Positions 48,340 through 59,216 of a stretch of DNA of 64,000 nucleotides are shown one piece after another. The first letter of the stretch is position 1, and each line of letters starts with the position of its first letter. The position numbers and the translations under genes were made by a program. Location: the NCBI GenBank assembly GCA_020536535.1, contig JAHLWZ010000306.1:18822-82821 (forward strand), given 5' to 3'. The DNA comes from Pelomyxa schiedti. Its lineage: Eukaryota > Evosea > Pelobiontida > Pelomyxidae. The notes below the pieces were generated by a model. The model was not told the DNA's origin, made no database searches, and saw only the letters and a list, made by a program, of their open reading frames with translations.

Positions 48340-49144
48340 ATGGAATTCAAGGGACTTGTGTGTTTATCGTCCCCTTCCCACTATTACTATTTCCTTTCTC
48401 ACTCAGTGCAGATTACATTCGGAGGCAACCCACTTACATTGAGTGGAGCGCGCGCTGTTCCCACAGTGGGAGAGGTTGCTCCTGATTTCACTGTCGTGGC
48501 CAACGACCTTTCTCCATTCAAATTCTCGTCACTTGCTGGCACCGTCAGAATTGTATGTGTTTTGAAGTTACTATTATCATTTCTACTGTAAATACGGAGT
48601 TCCAGCTATATGTATTTAATACTTCTCTGTTATTATTTTTTAGTGACTACAAAATAATATCAAATTTACTATTCATTGGCTTTGTCTGACCCTGGTTGTT
48701 AGATATCATCTGTTCCTTCCTTGGATACTCCTGTTTGCCAGGTTCAGACCCGCAAGTTCAATCAGGAGGCATCTAACTTGGCAATCAAAGTGCTCACTCT
48801 GAGGTTTTCCCCTTTGTTGCCTTATTATTTCCTGACTTTTATAGCATGGATCTTCCATTCGCCCAGAAGAGATGGTGCGGAGCAGAAGGAATCACACACG
48901 TTATGACTCTGTCTGACCACAAGGATGCCGAGTTCGGCACTGCCTATGGGTTGATTGTCAAAGAACTCCGCCTTCTATCTCGCGCTGTATTCGTTGTTGG
49001 CAAGGTACCAATCCCTCTGTCTTAGCACTTGACATCCTTGACCTTCACAAGGATGACAAAATCCACTACGCACAGCTGGTATCAGAGCTCACCACAGAAC
49101 CTGACTATTCTGCCGCTCTTGCCATTGCCAAGACACTCCTTTAA
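48340..49144 (+). CDS. tpx: Thiol peroxidase (Tpx-type atypical 2-Cys peroxiredoxin)
   Basis: Five exons in phase (48340-48357, 48412-48552, 48703-48803, 48845-49004, 49052-49144) give 170 residues, the usual Tpx length. Core signatures: [12 protein letters not shown] at the N-terminus and [19 protein letters not shown]. Then come [16 protein letters not shown] with the peroxidatic Cys, [20 protein letters not shown] with the resolving Cys, and [13 protein letters not shown]. Both Cys, and the Thr/Arg around the first, are present, so an intramolecular disulfide cycle is expected. The substrate is lipid or hydrogen peroxide, reduced by thioredoxin. Tpx is a bacterial family, rare in eukaryotes. 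Four introns show it is long resident here. No signal peptide; cytosolic. Confidence 0.92.
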
Positions 49145-49231
49145 TTTATTCGTTCTACACGTTTTGAGGTTCGGTACTTGCAAGAACCGAACAACATTGG
49201 TTTTTGGAAAACGAAAAGAAAAAAGGAGAGG

Positions 49232-51808
49232 TTAAAAAACGGAGCTTAGTTCTTGTTGGGGAGGAGGCCAGAATATACGTACCAGTCCAGAGGCACCTGC
49301 GTCACCCTCCGTTTTGTAGCCCTTGCGCGCGCCCTCACCAACCGTGATGTTTAGAACCTGTCCCGGTGTAACCGGGTGACCATTAATTGTTGAATACCCT
49401 CCCCCACCACCGCCTCTGTACCCTCCCCCGCCACCCCCCCCAAAGCGGGACGCTGGCTCTGCCACGACGTAAGATCCGAATTGGTCCGTGGCCCACCTGC
49501 CCCCACAGCCTGCATACTCCAATGCTGTGTCTTGGTTGCGGGTAGCCCCGCCTGCATCCCCACCCAGGTAGTAGCCGCCATCGCCCCCTCTCACTGTGCC
49601 AGCTCCACCAGGGCCCCTTCCTGAGCCACCCCCTGCTGTCACTATCCCTTCTATGCTGGAATCACCACCATCGCCCCCACAGTGATGAAGTGAAGAACCA
49701 GCACCGCCACCACCAATCACAATTGCACTGATGGAAGTCACATCCTCTGGCACAGTAAAGGTGAATCTTCCTGGTTCAGAAAACATCATAATGGGTGGGA
49801 TGGTAAATGCAGTCGTACTCCACCCTGAGTTTAGGCTCCCCTCCTGCATATTCAGTATTGATCTTACCCTGACCGTGTATCTATATCCTGGCTTGAGTGA
49901 AGTAAGATCTGTCTTGGTGCCAGTTCCAAAATAGACTTGCTGGAATACACCACCTCGTGTCAATTGAACCTCAAACTTGAGTGCAGTTGAAGGAGTCAGA
50001 GTATTTTGGCGAGGTGTCCAGTTAATTGTAACAGTGGTGAGTGATCTTATGTTGACTTCAACTCCAGGAGGTAGGCTTGGGGATGAAAATTGGCCGCACT
50101 CGGCTATCGACTTCGTCATCCCAGTTTGGTCAAATGTGAGTGTAAACCATGGTGTATATAACAGCGGTGATTGTCTCCGCCTTGCTTGGGGTTCGTAGTC
50201 ACGCCCCATCTTTTTGAGACCAGAAAGCACCTGAAGGGTGGTGAAGGTGTTGGGGCAGTTGAGTGTGTGCATTACTGAACCGTAGAGTGCTTTGGATTCC
50301 GCACTCAGTTGCACGGTATTGCCTTACTGGATTCGTAAGTCTAGTTTTTCTTTGATTCTGGTAGGCATACTTGTTTGTCGATAGAGTGCATCTAGCAGTT
50401 CCCATTCCGAGCTGTCCAACTGTTCATGCAGTTCTGATTCCCTTTTGGAAATTGCTTCGCGGAGACTGAAGAATGTTGTTTGAATTTGGAGTCTGATTTT
50501 GTCAGCTTCAAGTTTCACCTTGGTTACGGCATCCCTCAACTCGGCAATTTTGGACTCATCGTATTTCATTGACTCGGCACCTTGACTGGCACTCTTTGAC
50601 AGAGTTTCTCTGGCACTGCGACACGAATCATCTCTCACAAAAATTTTGTGGTGTTTGTGGCTTCCAGATTCTTTGCAGATATGGCAACATAATTCCTAAC
50701 TCAAGTTTTAGAAAATCACCAGAAACAAGTGGCACACCTTGTCATCTTCACACCAGAGATCAAGATCCGTTCCTTGATGCACCTTGCATTTCGGCTCACG
50801 GAATATCATAGCAGGCCTGCTTCCAATCGGCACTCTCACGTGCGACTGGGTGACTCGAAACGAGTGAGTTGTACGATCGCATTCACCACACAGCGACGTC
50901 TCTTCCCTTTCACACCACACCACAGCAGGTTTCACAAGGCACTCATCACACAGTACTGCTGGCGTATTGACGGAAGCTTGTTCCGTGACCGCAGGTTTGG
51001 GCACAGAAGCTGCCGTGGACTCGGGCCCTTGGACCTGTTTGTTTGGGGGGCACGGTTCCACAGGGCACCCCAGGGAATCCATGAGTGTCAGCAACTCCAT
51101 CAGAAGGGTGTTTTCTTTCTCGCTTTCAACCACACACCCGCACACGGGGCACGAACGGCTGAGCTTTTTTTCGGCGACAGTGGCGACGCAGCGAGCGGTG
51201 GAACCAGCCTCGACACCAGCACACGAGCACGCCAACGGAACCCGGCCCACCGACGTGCCTACTGTCGTTGCGGCGTGTCCTTCAGTGCCACTGCCCAAAT
51301 GGGGAGAGCTCCCTCCCGGGTCATTGTCGAGGGTGCTTGTTGTTGTGGTTGCCGTTGTTGAAGTGGCGGCTGTTGTTGCCGATGCGGAATCGGCGGTGCT
51401 TGGCGTTGCGGCCGCGGTCGCTGGCGTCGTGCAAGAAAGGGGAACAGAGGGCACTCGCGGGGAGGACCGTTGGCCCCAGCAGCGCCGGCACACGTTGTGC
51501 CCGCACGGCGACACCAGCACAATCCCGTTTGGTGTCACTTCCCCCACGCGCTCCCCGTCCGCCGGGGTGCCCTGCGGGAGTTGAACAGACGCAGCGGAGG
51601 TGGAGGTGGACGTGGACGTGGACGTGGACGTGGAAGCCGCGTCGGTGCAGGAGGGTCGAGGGGCCGCCGACGGAGTGATGAATGGTGCCCCGCAGCACGC
51701 ACACTGCGGGGGCAGGTAGAGCCCCGTGTCTGGGTCTGTGCCCCTGCTGCTGCTGGTTGTGGGGGCTTCGCAGCGTTCCCCTTGTGGCTCTGGCGTGGAG
51801 GTAGCCAT
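49232..51808 (-). CDS. RING / B-box / coiled-coil protein with fibronectin III and Gly-rich domains
   Basis: The start is the ATG at 51808 and the stop is at 49232. The RING is split: CACCGAPF near the start, then VSPCGHNVCRRCWG, then a Ser/Thr/Ala-rich insert of about 110 residues before SRSCPVCGCVV. B-box 1 reads LCDECLVKPAVVWC...LCGECDRTTH. B-box 2 runs CKVHQGTDLDLWCEDDK, across an intron, to LCCHICKESGSHKHH. A coiled coil follows (LREAISKRESELHEQLDSS). After a very short intron come a fibronectin type III-like domain (PPGVEVNIRSLTTVTINWTP; YRYTVRVRSIL) and a long Gly-rich segment (GGGGAGSSLHHCGGDGGDSS, ending FGGGGGGGYRGGGGGGYST). The order is that of TRIM-type E3 ubiquitin ligases with an unusual C-terminus. 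Substrate unknown. Confidence 0.82.
50304..50327 (-). other. Candidate 24-nt intron in the RING/B-box gene
   Basis: gtaaggcaataccgtgcaac then tgag (minus strand) separates ...KLDLRI from AESKALYGS. The phase is correct on both sides, and reading through gives an immediate stop (CAG TAA). It is far shorter than the other introns here. Confidence 0.55.
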
Positions 51809-51890
51809 TATCGGCCGCTAGTTCGAGTAAAGCAAAGGATGATGAAGGAAAGAACAGGAATTTTTATTAGAGCTGCGTGGGTGCGGGGTG

Positions 51891-54800
51891 TTAACTCTTC
51901 CTTGGGCGTTTCTTCTTTGGCTCAACTGGAGCAGCGTCGGTGGAGGAGGCGGCTTTGTTGTCGAGCTCCGTGAGGTGGCTTTTCAGGAGAAGTCTATCAA
52001 TCTTAAAGTCCCTGGCTTGGTATCTCTTGAAGTGGTTGAAATAGTCGAGCTGTCACGTATGGGTTGCCATGGTGAGTTCAAAAAAGTTGTTAGTTGCAAG
52101 TAGCAGGACAACCTTGTGTTTTGCATCAAGTTTCAAGATAGCAGTCTCGTAAGTTTCCATTGCAAATACCAGCTGGGGCAAATGCCTAAAAGAAAATGGG
52201 TTTGTTATTTGTTTAAAAAGTACCAGTACTTTGCATCATGGGTCACGGTGGCCTTCTTGGATTTCTCGGCTCGTGCCAATCTGTCTATCAACTTGTGTGT
52301 TTCGGGTATTAGGAGAGTTGCAGATTGCTTCACGAAATGCTTGAATTTTGCATTCTGGAATCACATCACATGGAAAGAAGTGTACGATTATTTTAGCGTG
52401 CCTTGGAACTTTTCTTTGTCTTGTCTCCTTTGGCTTTCAATGTTTCAAGTTCCTAGCGGAATTGAGATTACATTACAAAACTTTTGACAAAATACCTCTT
52501 TAGTAGCTATGGAGAGCACTGTATACATCTACAAACAGATAGTTCAGTTGTTGGAGACCAGTTAGGGGGAAAAAACCTTGATTAGTACTTTGACAAGGGC
52601 ATATTCCCTCGACCCCTCAATGTTAAACGGTACCTGGGTTTTTTTCAGCTTAGGTAGGATTTGATGTGAAACTTACAAGACAACTTAGAACACCAATAGT
52701 ATCACTCATCAAGATAAAAATTGGGTCCACTGCATGTCGCAATTGCTTCAATGTTGCTGGATCTGCATCATCTCCGAGATTTAATTCTGTAAGTCCTTTA
52801 TTAGAAATACATTGTGAGAATTGGTGATTTACTGGACAGCTTTAGACGCTCCAGTCCCCACTTAATTAAGGAGATATTGTTTTGTATGTATGGAATGACT
52901 TCATCTAGAATAGCATTTGAGGTATCTGCGTTGACAAATGACATTTTAGGGGCATCAATCGGATCTCCAAAAAAAGAGCACAATTCCGTGGCAAGACGCA
53001 TTGCCTCATCAAGAATTATTTCCAATGTTATTAGGTGCTAATCATACTGGTTGCATGTCAGCAGCACTTCCAAGTTTCATATAAAGGCGGGCCATTTCCA
53101 TTGCTAGGTCTTTCTTCTTCACTTGAACGGATGTGCCTTTTGTTCATGGGTGAATCCATTGGCAACATGTCTCATGGTTTTTTTTTGAAAATTGGGAAAA
53201 AATACATTGCTGTAGAATCCATTTAGCATGCCTCGGCCAAAGCTCTTTTGGTAAGAAATCTACAACCATTGACATAATCCGAAGTGCAACTGCCGCCTCG
53301 TCACTAGATGAGGGTTCCCCAAAGAATGATTCAGCCAAGCTCTGAAATATTTGAGATGACTTTGTCTGTTACAAACTACTTCAAATTGCTCCAAACAGGT
53401 ATCCACATGTGTCAACGGGCTAACACTTGAGGCAATCTGGGAAAAAGTTTTATCAAGGAAGTCTGATAAAACTGCGATGCTGTTCTCATGGCACACTAAC
53501 TGGGTAACCTTTTCGTAACACTCGATTTCGAGGAGTGAGAGAGCCTTACCTGCCGAAATTAGTCGCCATAAAACACAATTACAATACCCCTATCAAGCTT
53601 TTTGTGGTCATTGGCATATTCTTTTCCCAATCGTTGCATCATTTTCAGGGCAATAGGGGTTATTTCCGAAAATTGAGAGGCAGAGTAACTGTTGGGAGCG
53701 AACTGCAGAAGATCAATTCCAAAAAGAAAGAGTGTCGGAAAGTACGGTAGTATTTAGCTTCTGGAGGCATGTCTCAAAGAAGAATTGAATCAAACAACTA
53801 TTGTTTAGCAGAATTGATTTCAAATGAGCGTCACTCTCAGTACTATTGATAAAAGAGAGTAAGAAGTCAATGCTCTGCATGCTAAGGAGTACTTCTCGTT
53901 CTGTGTGCTTTACTGAAAGAGGCATTATATTAAATTAACAAATATCTGACTTACTAGGAGTACTTGGTTTGGTTGGAAGGACAGCGGCACTTGGTTCATC
54001 TGGAGTTGCTGTTGGTTTCTTGCTCTTGGTTCCTTTTATTGCGACTTTGGATTTTTTTGGTTCTGTATCCTTTGAGGCTTCTGATGGGTCATCTACTTTT
54101 TTTCCTTTCGCTTTTGTGGGGTGCCCATATGCAGAAACCCTTCTGTTAAAAATTAAAACAAAAAGGCCTTTATTGTGTTGGCTACTACATATGGTTGTCA
54201 TAAAGTCTGCTTGCAGCGTCGATGGCATCTCCAGTGAATGGTGTTTCACAGGTAAAGAAGAAGTCCATGAGGGCCTTATAGGTTTTAATTCTTATCTCTA
54301 AATTTACACACTAGCATACTTCGTGAATACCAAGCAGAATGTCCACGAAATGCTGCCTGCTTGGGAGATCTTCAATAGCTCCAAAGAGAACACTTTCGCT
54401 AATATCACTTGCGAGAAGTCTTTTTTAATTGCCAAGTGTTTAACAGAAAAACTCTACACAAAAGGCTTACCTGCGAGTTAGCAGTTTCATGTGGTCCGCA
54501 ACTGGTTTAGTAAGAACGCCCAGATCTTTGTTCGATGCTGAGCTATTTGTACAATAATATATACAACGTGTAAGACAGCTTAGAAGTTTATGAAGAGGTT
54601 CCCCAATCTTTAAGGTTGTATAAGTGCCAATTTTGTAGGATTTTGATTTTATATTCTCCCTTGAAAACTACCTCTCCATCTTTAATGCAGGCAGTTAACT
54701 TGATAGGAAAGGTGTCGGCATCTGGGTTCAAAAAATGATCCAACTAATGAACAGTCAATCACGTAGTTGGAGTAAGAGGAGAAAGCCTTACATGAGGAAG

Positions 54801-57800
54801 AAGGAGATCAAAGACTGAGGCGCAGAGAAATGGGGAAACGCAAGTTAGGTCACTTACACCTTTGTATAAACATGATTTAACAGGTGCTTGCTGTGTAAGA
54901 CTGCGTCTGAGAAATCCTTGCAGAAACTGTTAGGTGCTTTGTGCAAGCAGTACTGGCGTGTACCCAAAATTTCCAGTGTGAGTGGTTCCATGAGCTTCGA
55001 TCGATCTTTCTGTAGACGTGCTTGTGAAGCACTTCCAGGCAGTGGTTGCACCCAGGAAGTAACAGCATTCCTTAAAATTGCCAAGAACCCTTGCACGCCG
55101 ATTTCACGAGCTTCTGTTTGTCTGACGTACTCAAATTACATATTCTGAATGTGATGTAAGGGGAAGCACACTTGGAAAAAAGAGCCTTTTTAAGAACGAT
55201 AACTGTTGCATCAAGGAGTGGTGGAGAAACCCTCAAAAGAGGTTGTAGGGCATTTACAATAGCACTGGCTACTGGTGGGGGAAGATAAAAAAGGTAATCT
55301 AGCATTTGCTTGACCTTTCTATTTGTGAGAGAATGAATGCCGGTTGTGTACTCTGAACCTTGGAGCCAAGTCTAAGTAAATTGCCAGGTTTTTCGGCAAT
55401 CAGTGCAGACAAGAATTCAATATATGAAGGGGTGGTTGCACAACATTCTACGATACGATTTATGGCTTGTTCTACAATTTCGTCTTGCATAGATTCATCA
55501 TTTGCATAAAAAGCTTGCGTGAGAAGCTCAAATCCAAGAGCTGAAGCACCACACATGTTTCCGCAGTTTGACCGTTGTGTATGAGCAGAGCTTGCTAGAG
55601 ATGGGGGTTGGTGCGAAGTTATGGAACTCTCCATAAGTGTCTTTGACTTGAGTTTGCTTGGAGGGTGATCCATTAGGTAGAATCCCAGCTATGAGCATAA
55701 CTTCAGTATGAAAGAAATTTTGGGAATAGGCCAAGATACTTGGATCAAAGAAGATGCAATCATGCCCCAACCACGCAAGGAGTTTTTTACAGTTTGTTGT
55801 AATACCTCACGCATTTCAATATGATTTTGCGGTTCAGCCGCTAACAGGATTGTTAATGACGTCACCATATGCGGAACTCACATACAAACAATGGCGCTTG
55901 ACAAGAAACTGGGTCTTTTTATCGAACTGTCGATAGAGACAGTAAATAGAGATTTGAGAAGGTCCATAACCTTTGTCAAAGTGAGGATTTTTTTGTTTTA
56001 ACTTTGGAAAAAAATACTTCTTCTTGCAAGTACCGCAACCGGGATAGGGACAGAAGCATTGCCAGGCAGAAAGGAGTAAGGCAAGCAGGGCGATTTTTCA
56101 TTTCCTTCATGAATTCGTGAGCAAGTTCCTTTTTTAAGTGAATTCAAATTGGAGTCGTGAGATTGCAGAACATGGTCTTGTTGTGCAGCACAGAAGAGAG
56201 CATGGAGAATGACTCCTTCTACCTCCAGTGTTGTTGTAAGAGAGCTGTTGGGCCTTTGTGTAGGTGCATTTAGAATGATTAATGGCTACAAGTAGTACTT
56301 GTCACTGGTGTCCAAGGAAGAAAAATAGCGGGAAATTTCTTTTAAGATAAAGGCTCGCTGACCCTGGGTTTTATATTATAATGAAGATTGTTGAAAAAGG
56401 ATAATGAAACTTTAGAAGATAGAAGAAGTAATTGATGCACTATATTGATGGAATTCTGAATATCGACCCCACTCAATAGGCTTAAGTGACAGGTTAGACA
56501 GAGAGAGAAGCAGTGTCTATACCTGATAATTTTTTTAACGATAACCTTTACTTCATTTGTGGATAGGTTGATGTCACGCATTACTTGACAGAGTTTGAGT
56601 GTTGATCTTGTTGGCCACTTCATCTCACAGATGTGCCCAATAATCTGCTCTTTGAACTTCATTGGAGATGTATCCGGAAATTCATTCTCTGGCTCTGCAA
56701 GTACATTAGAGTTCTGTGTGGTTAAGATCTGGTACAGATGTGAATGTTTTGGTTTCTTGGGGAGTAATTTACAAACGGGGAGTAATTTTGTCTGCTGTAG
56801 ATATCAAAGCCAAAGATTTGGGCAAAAGGTCAACAGACACATCAAATTTTCCAAAATCTGCTTCTACAGAACTGACTATATGCTCTACTATATTAACAAG
56901 AGTTTCAGCAGGTAAATTGTCTAACTACAGACATAAGTCAAAAGAGAAATTTACGGACACACTTCATTCGAAATAACTGCCATGCATCTGGTAACAATGG
57001 GGCCAGTAAGTAGTCCTTGATCTAACATCTTTAGGGAGGACTTGATTATTGTGCTCTTCATAGTGAGGGTTATTGGTAAGCTTTCTGCATCCCAACTGGT
57101 GCAACCTAGTCTTCAATGAGAGAGTAAAATCGTAAAGAAATGGAACCTGTGAAAACTGCTCTCAGGAACTGAGGTGTATCCTCACCATTTTTGTAAGATA
57201 AGGTGTATCTCAACATAAGAACCAAGTCAGATTGCCCTGCAGCCATCACTAGCTTGACTAGCTGTGAAACAGCGTCACCGTCAGGTGCAAAGCTGCATGA
57301 TTGACTTGCACTGTCACCAACAAGGCTCTGTGATAGCTGCTGAACTGCTACGGCAGCGGCGGCAGCTAACTTTGTTGATGACATCCTTCTAGCACGCAAG
57401 CCCATTTTTAAAATTGCTTTGGCTTGCTCAGCAATGGTTTCCGATATCTCCTGGGGGTTCTCAGCACTTGTTGTAACTGATGATGTGGATGCAACAGCAG
57501 AATCAGTACCTTTTGTTTATGGAGGTGAGAGAATATGATAAACTTAGCACAAATGTAACTGGTTCTTCTCCTCTTGGAAGTAGTCACACATGGTTCATCA
57601 TGAGAAGTATTTGTCTCCCCGCGATTGGCATCAGAGGTATCTCGCTGGGATTCCTGTGGTTTGTGCTTCTCAGAATGATTTGTGGAAGATGTTTTCTTTG
57701 CCTTATTGGTGATATCTGTGCCACTAAGCGCTGCAGAATTTTGGTGCCTGTCACATACAGAGCTTTCTTCCCCCTCAGTTTTTGCAGTTACCTTGCCTTT

Positions 57801-58778
57801 TGCAGTTGCACTGCTATCATCCTCACGATGTTTCTTTTTGTGCTCTGCATCTTTCTTCTTGTGCCCTGATTTCTCCTTCCCCTTTCCCTTTTTCTTTGCA
57901 CTTCCATCCTTCTTCTTGTGCTCAGTGTGCTTATCTTTCGTCCTGTGCTTCTTGTGGCCCGCAGAATGGCCCTCATCCTTTTTCTTCTTTTTGTGGGTCT
58001 TACTTCCCTCACCATCGCCGTCACCGCCACTCACGTTGGCCTTCTCCCCCGCGGCACCACCACTTTCTGCCGCATTTAGCACCTTCCCATCCCCGGCGGG
58101 CCCCGAACCTGCCTTCTCATTCTTCTCAGTCTCGGTCTCAGTCTCCTTCTCCCTCGCCCTATCCCTGCTGCCACCACTCCCCTTTGTTCCAACACGAGAT
58201 TCAGTACCACTAGCACCAACAGCACTATCACTTCCGCCGCCGGCCTCGCTCTTATCGTCCTTGTTCTTCTTGCTCGCGGCCTTTGGCGCCGGAACGGGCG
58301 TCGTCGACGTGGCGGCTGCAGTTGCTTTGGCAGCAGCAGCAGCGGGTTTTTTCCCAATCTTGTCAACATCCTTGCTCTTCGCGGCGGCGCCCTCGCCGTC
58401 GTCGTTGTGTGTTGTCGCGATCTCGTCGGCCGCGACCCTGGGTCTTTTGCGGCCGGCCTCTTTGGCCTCAATCTCGCCCTTGCTGGTCGCCGTCGCAGCA
58501 GTCGAGGACTTGGAGGCCGTGGTAGTCGTGGTGGTCGTGGTCGTTGTGCTGGTCGCAGGCCTCCCATCATTGCGTTTCGGAGGGAGTGGCCCTTGCCCCT
58601 CCTCTCCCACTCCCAGGACTACTTCGTCGTCGTCGAGATAGCTGTGGGTCCTCACAGCGGCTGATGATCTTTCGTCCGATTTGGCAGTGGTTGTAGACTT
58701 GTGGCCGGAAGTAGACGACGTTGGTTGTGGTTGGCTGGGCTTGCTCTTGGTCCCTTTGTCTTTGGACGTGTCCGGCAT
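51891..58778 (-). CDS. FANCI: FANCI (Fanconi anaemia complex I) with a Lys-rich N-terminal extension
   Basis: The stop is the TAA at 51891. The C-terminus (YQARDFKIDRLLLKSHL, then PKKKRPRKS) matches the end of FANCI, including the basic nuclear signal. Other FANCI landmarks appear in order: DYLFYLPPPVASAIVNALQP with LLRVSPPLLDATVIVLKKAL, EAREIGVQGFLAILRNAV, EPLTLEILGT and EPLHKLLSCLTRCIYY. Also present are RIVECCATTPSYIEFLSALI, IPYIQNNISLIKWGLERL and LVKLVMAAGQSDLVLMLRY near the N-terminus. The family partners FANCD2 as a DNA clamp in interstrand-crosslink repair. A first exon (57530-58778) encodes a Lys/Ser/Asp-rich disordered stretch (HKKKKKDEGHSAGHKKHR) that joins in phase to the FANCI helices. 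A start at 57405 (MGLRARRM) would omit it. More than 15 exons; internal borders are approximate. Confidence 0.82.
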
Positions 58779-58928
58779 TTGTTGGCGTACCGTCAAATAA
58801 GCCTTGAGGAGATTATTTCGGCGAAATGATAGAAATTCGGTCCGATCTGATAAAGAAGCAAGGCTTTGCCCTCAAACAACCGGGGAGGGGATACAATAAG
58901 CTGCTTGGTTTGTTTAATTTGTTTATTG

Positions 58929-59195
58929 TTACAACTTATTTGCAGTTTTTTCGGGCTTGTTCCAGTACTCGGACCACCAGTGCCAAATTTTTTCTTCCTC
59001 ACAGAAGTCCCAAAGGTCCTGCGATCTCATTCCCAGTCTGTTGCAGGCGTGCATGAAGTGGTAGGGTGAGGAAACAACCACCCGCATGAAGTTTTTGGTC
59101 TCTCTGATCACTTGCACTGTTATCCCTGGAAACTGCTTCAGCAACATCTTCCACGTTGGTAGGCTGACAGTATGCCAGCTCAAGAAATCTGACAT
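58929..59195 (-). CDS. Small C-terminal-like frame of the ankyrin-like gene
   Basis: 88 codons starting MSDFLSWHTVSLPTWKMLLK, with a helical segment SPYHFMHACNRLGMRSQDLW, ending in a Trp-rich acidic tail. It lies just after the stop of the ankyrin-like gene on the same strand. Its helices look like a continuation of that protein, but no splice junction keeps phase. It may be a separate small gene or the downstream half after a frame-breaking change. Confidence 0.4.
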   Translation of the reverse strand: MSDFLSWHTVSLPTWKMLLKQFPGITVQVIRETKNFMRVVVSSPYHFMHACNRLGMRSQDLWDFCEEEKIWHWWSEYWNKPEKTANKL

Positions 59196-59216
59196 GTTCA
59201 GTACCTTTGGTTTTTT

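Noticed and set aside
57682-58641. Plus-strand open frame of 319 codons
   Set aside because: It is the reverse strand of the Lys/Ser-rich FANCI exon; AAG/AGG-rich coding gives long open frames on the other strand. The product is Phe/Ser/Leu-rich with no domain.
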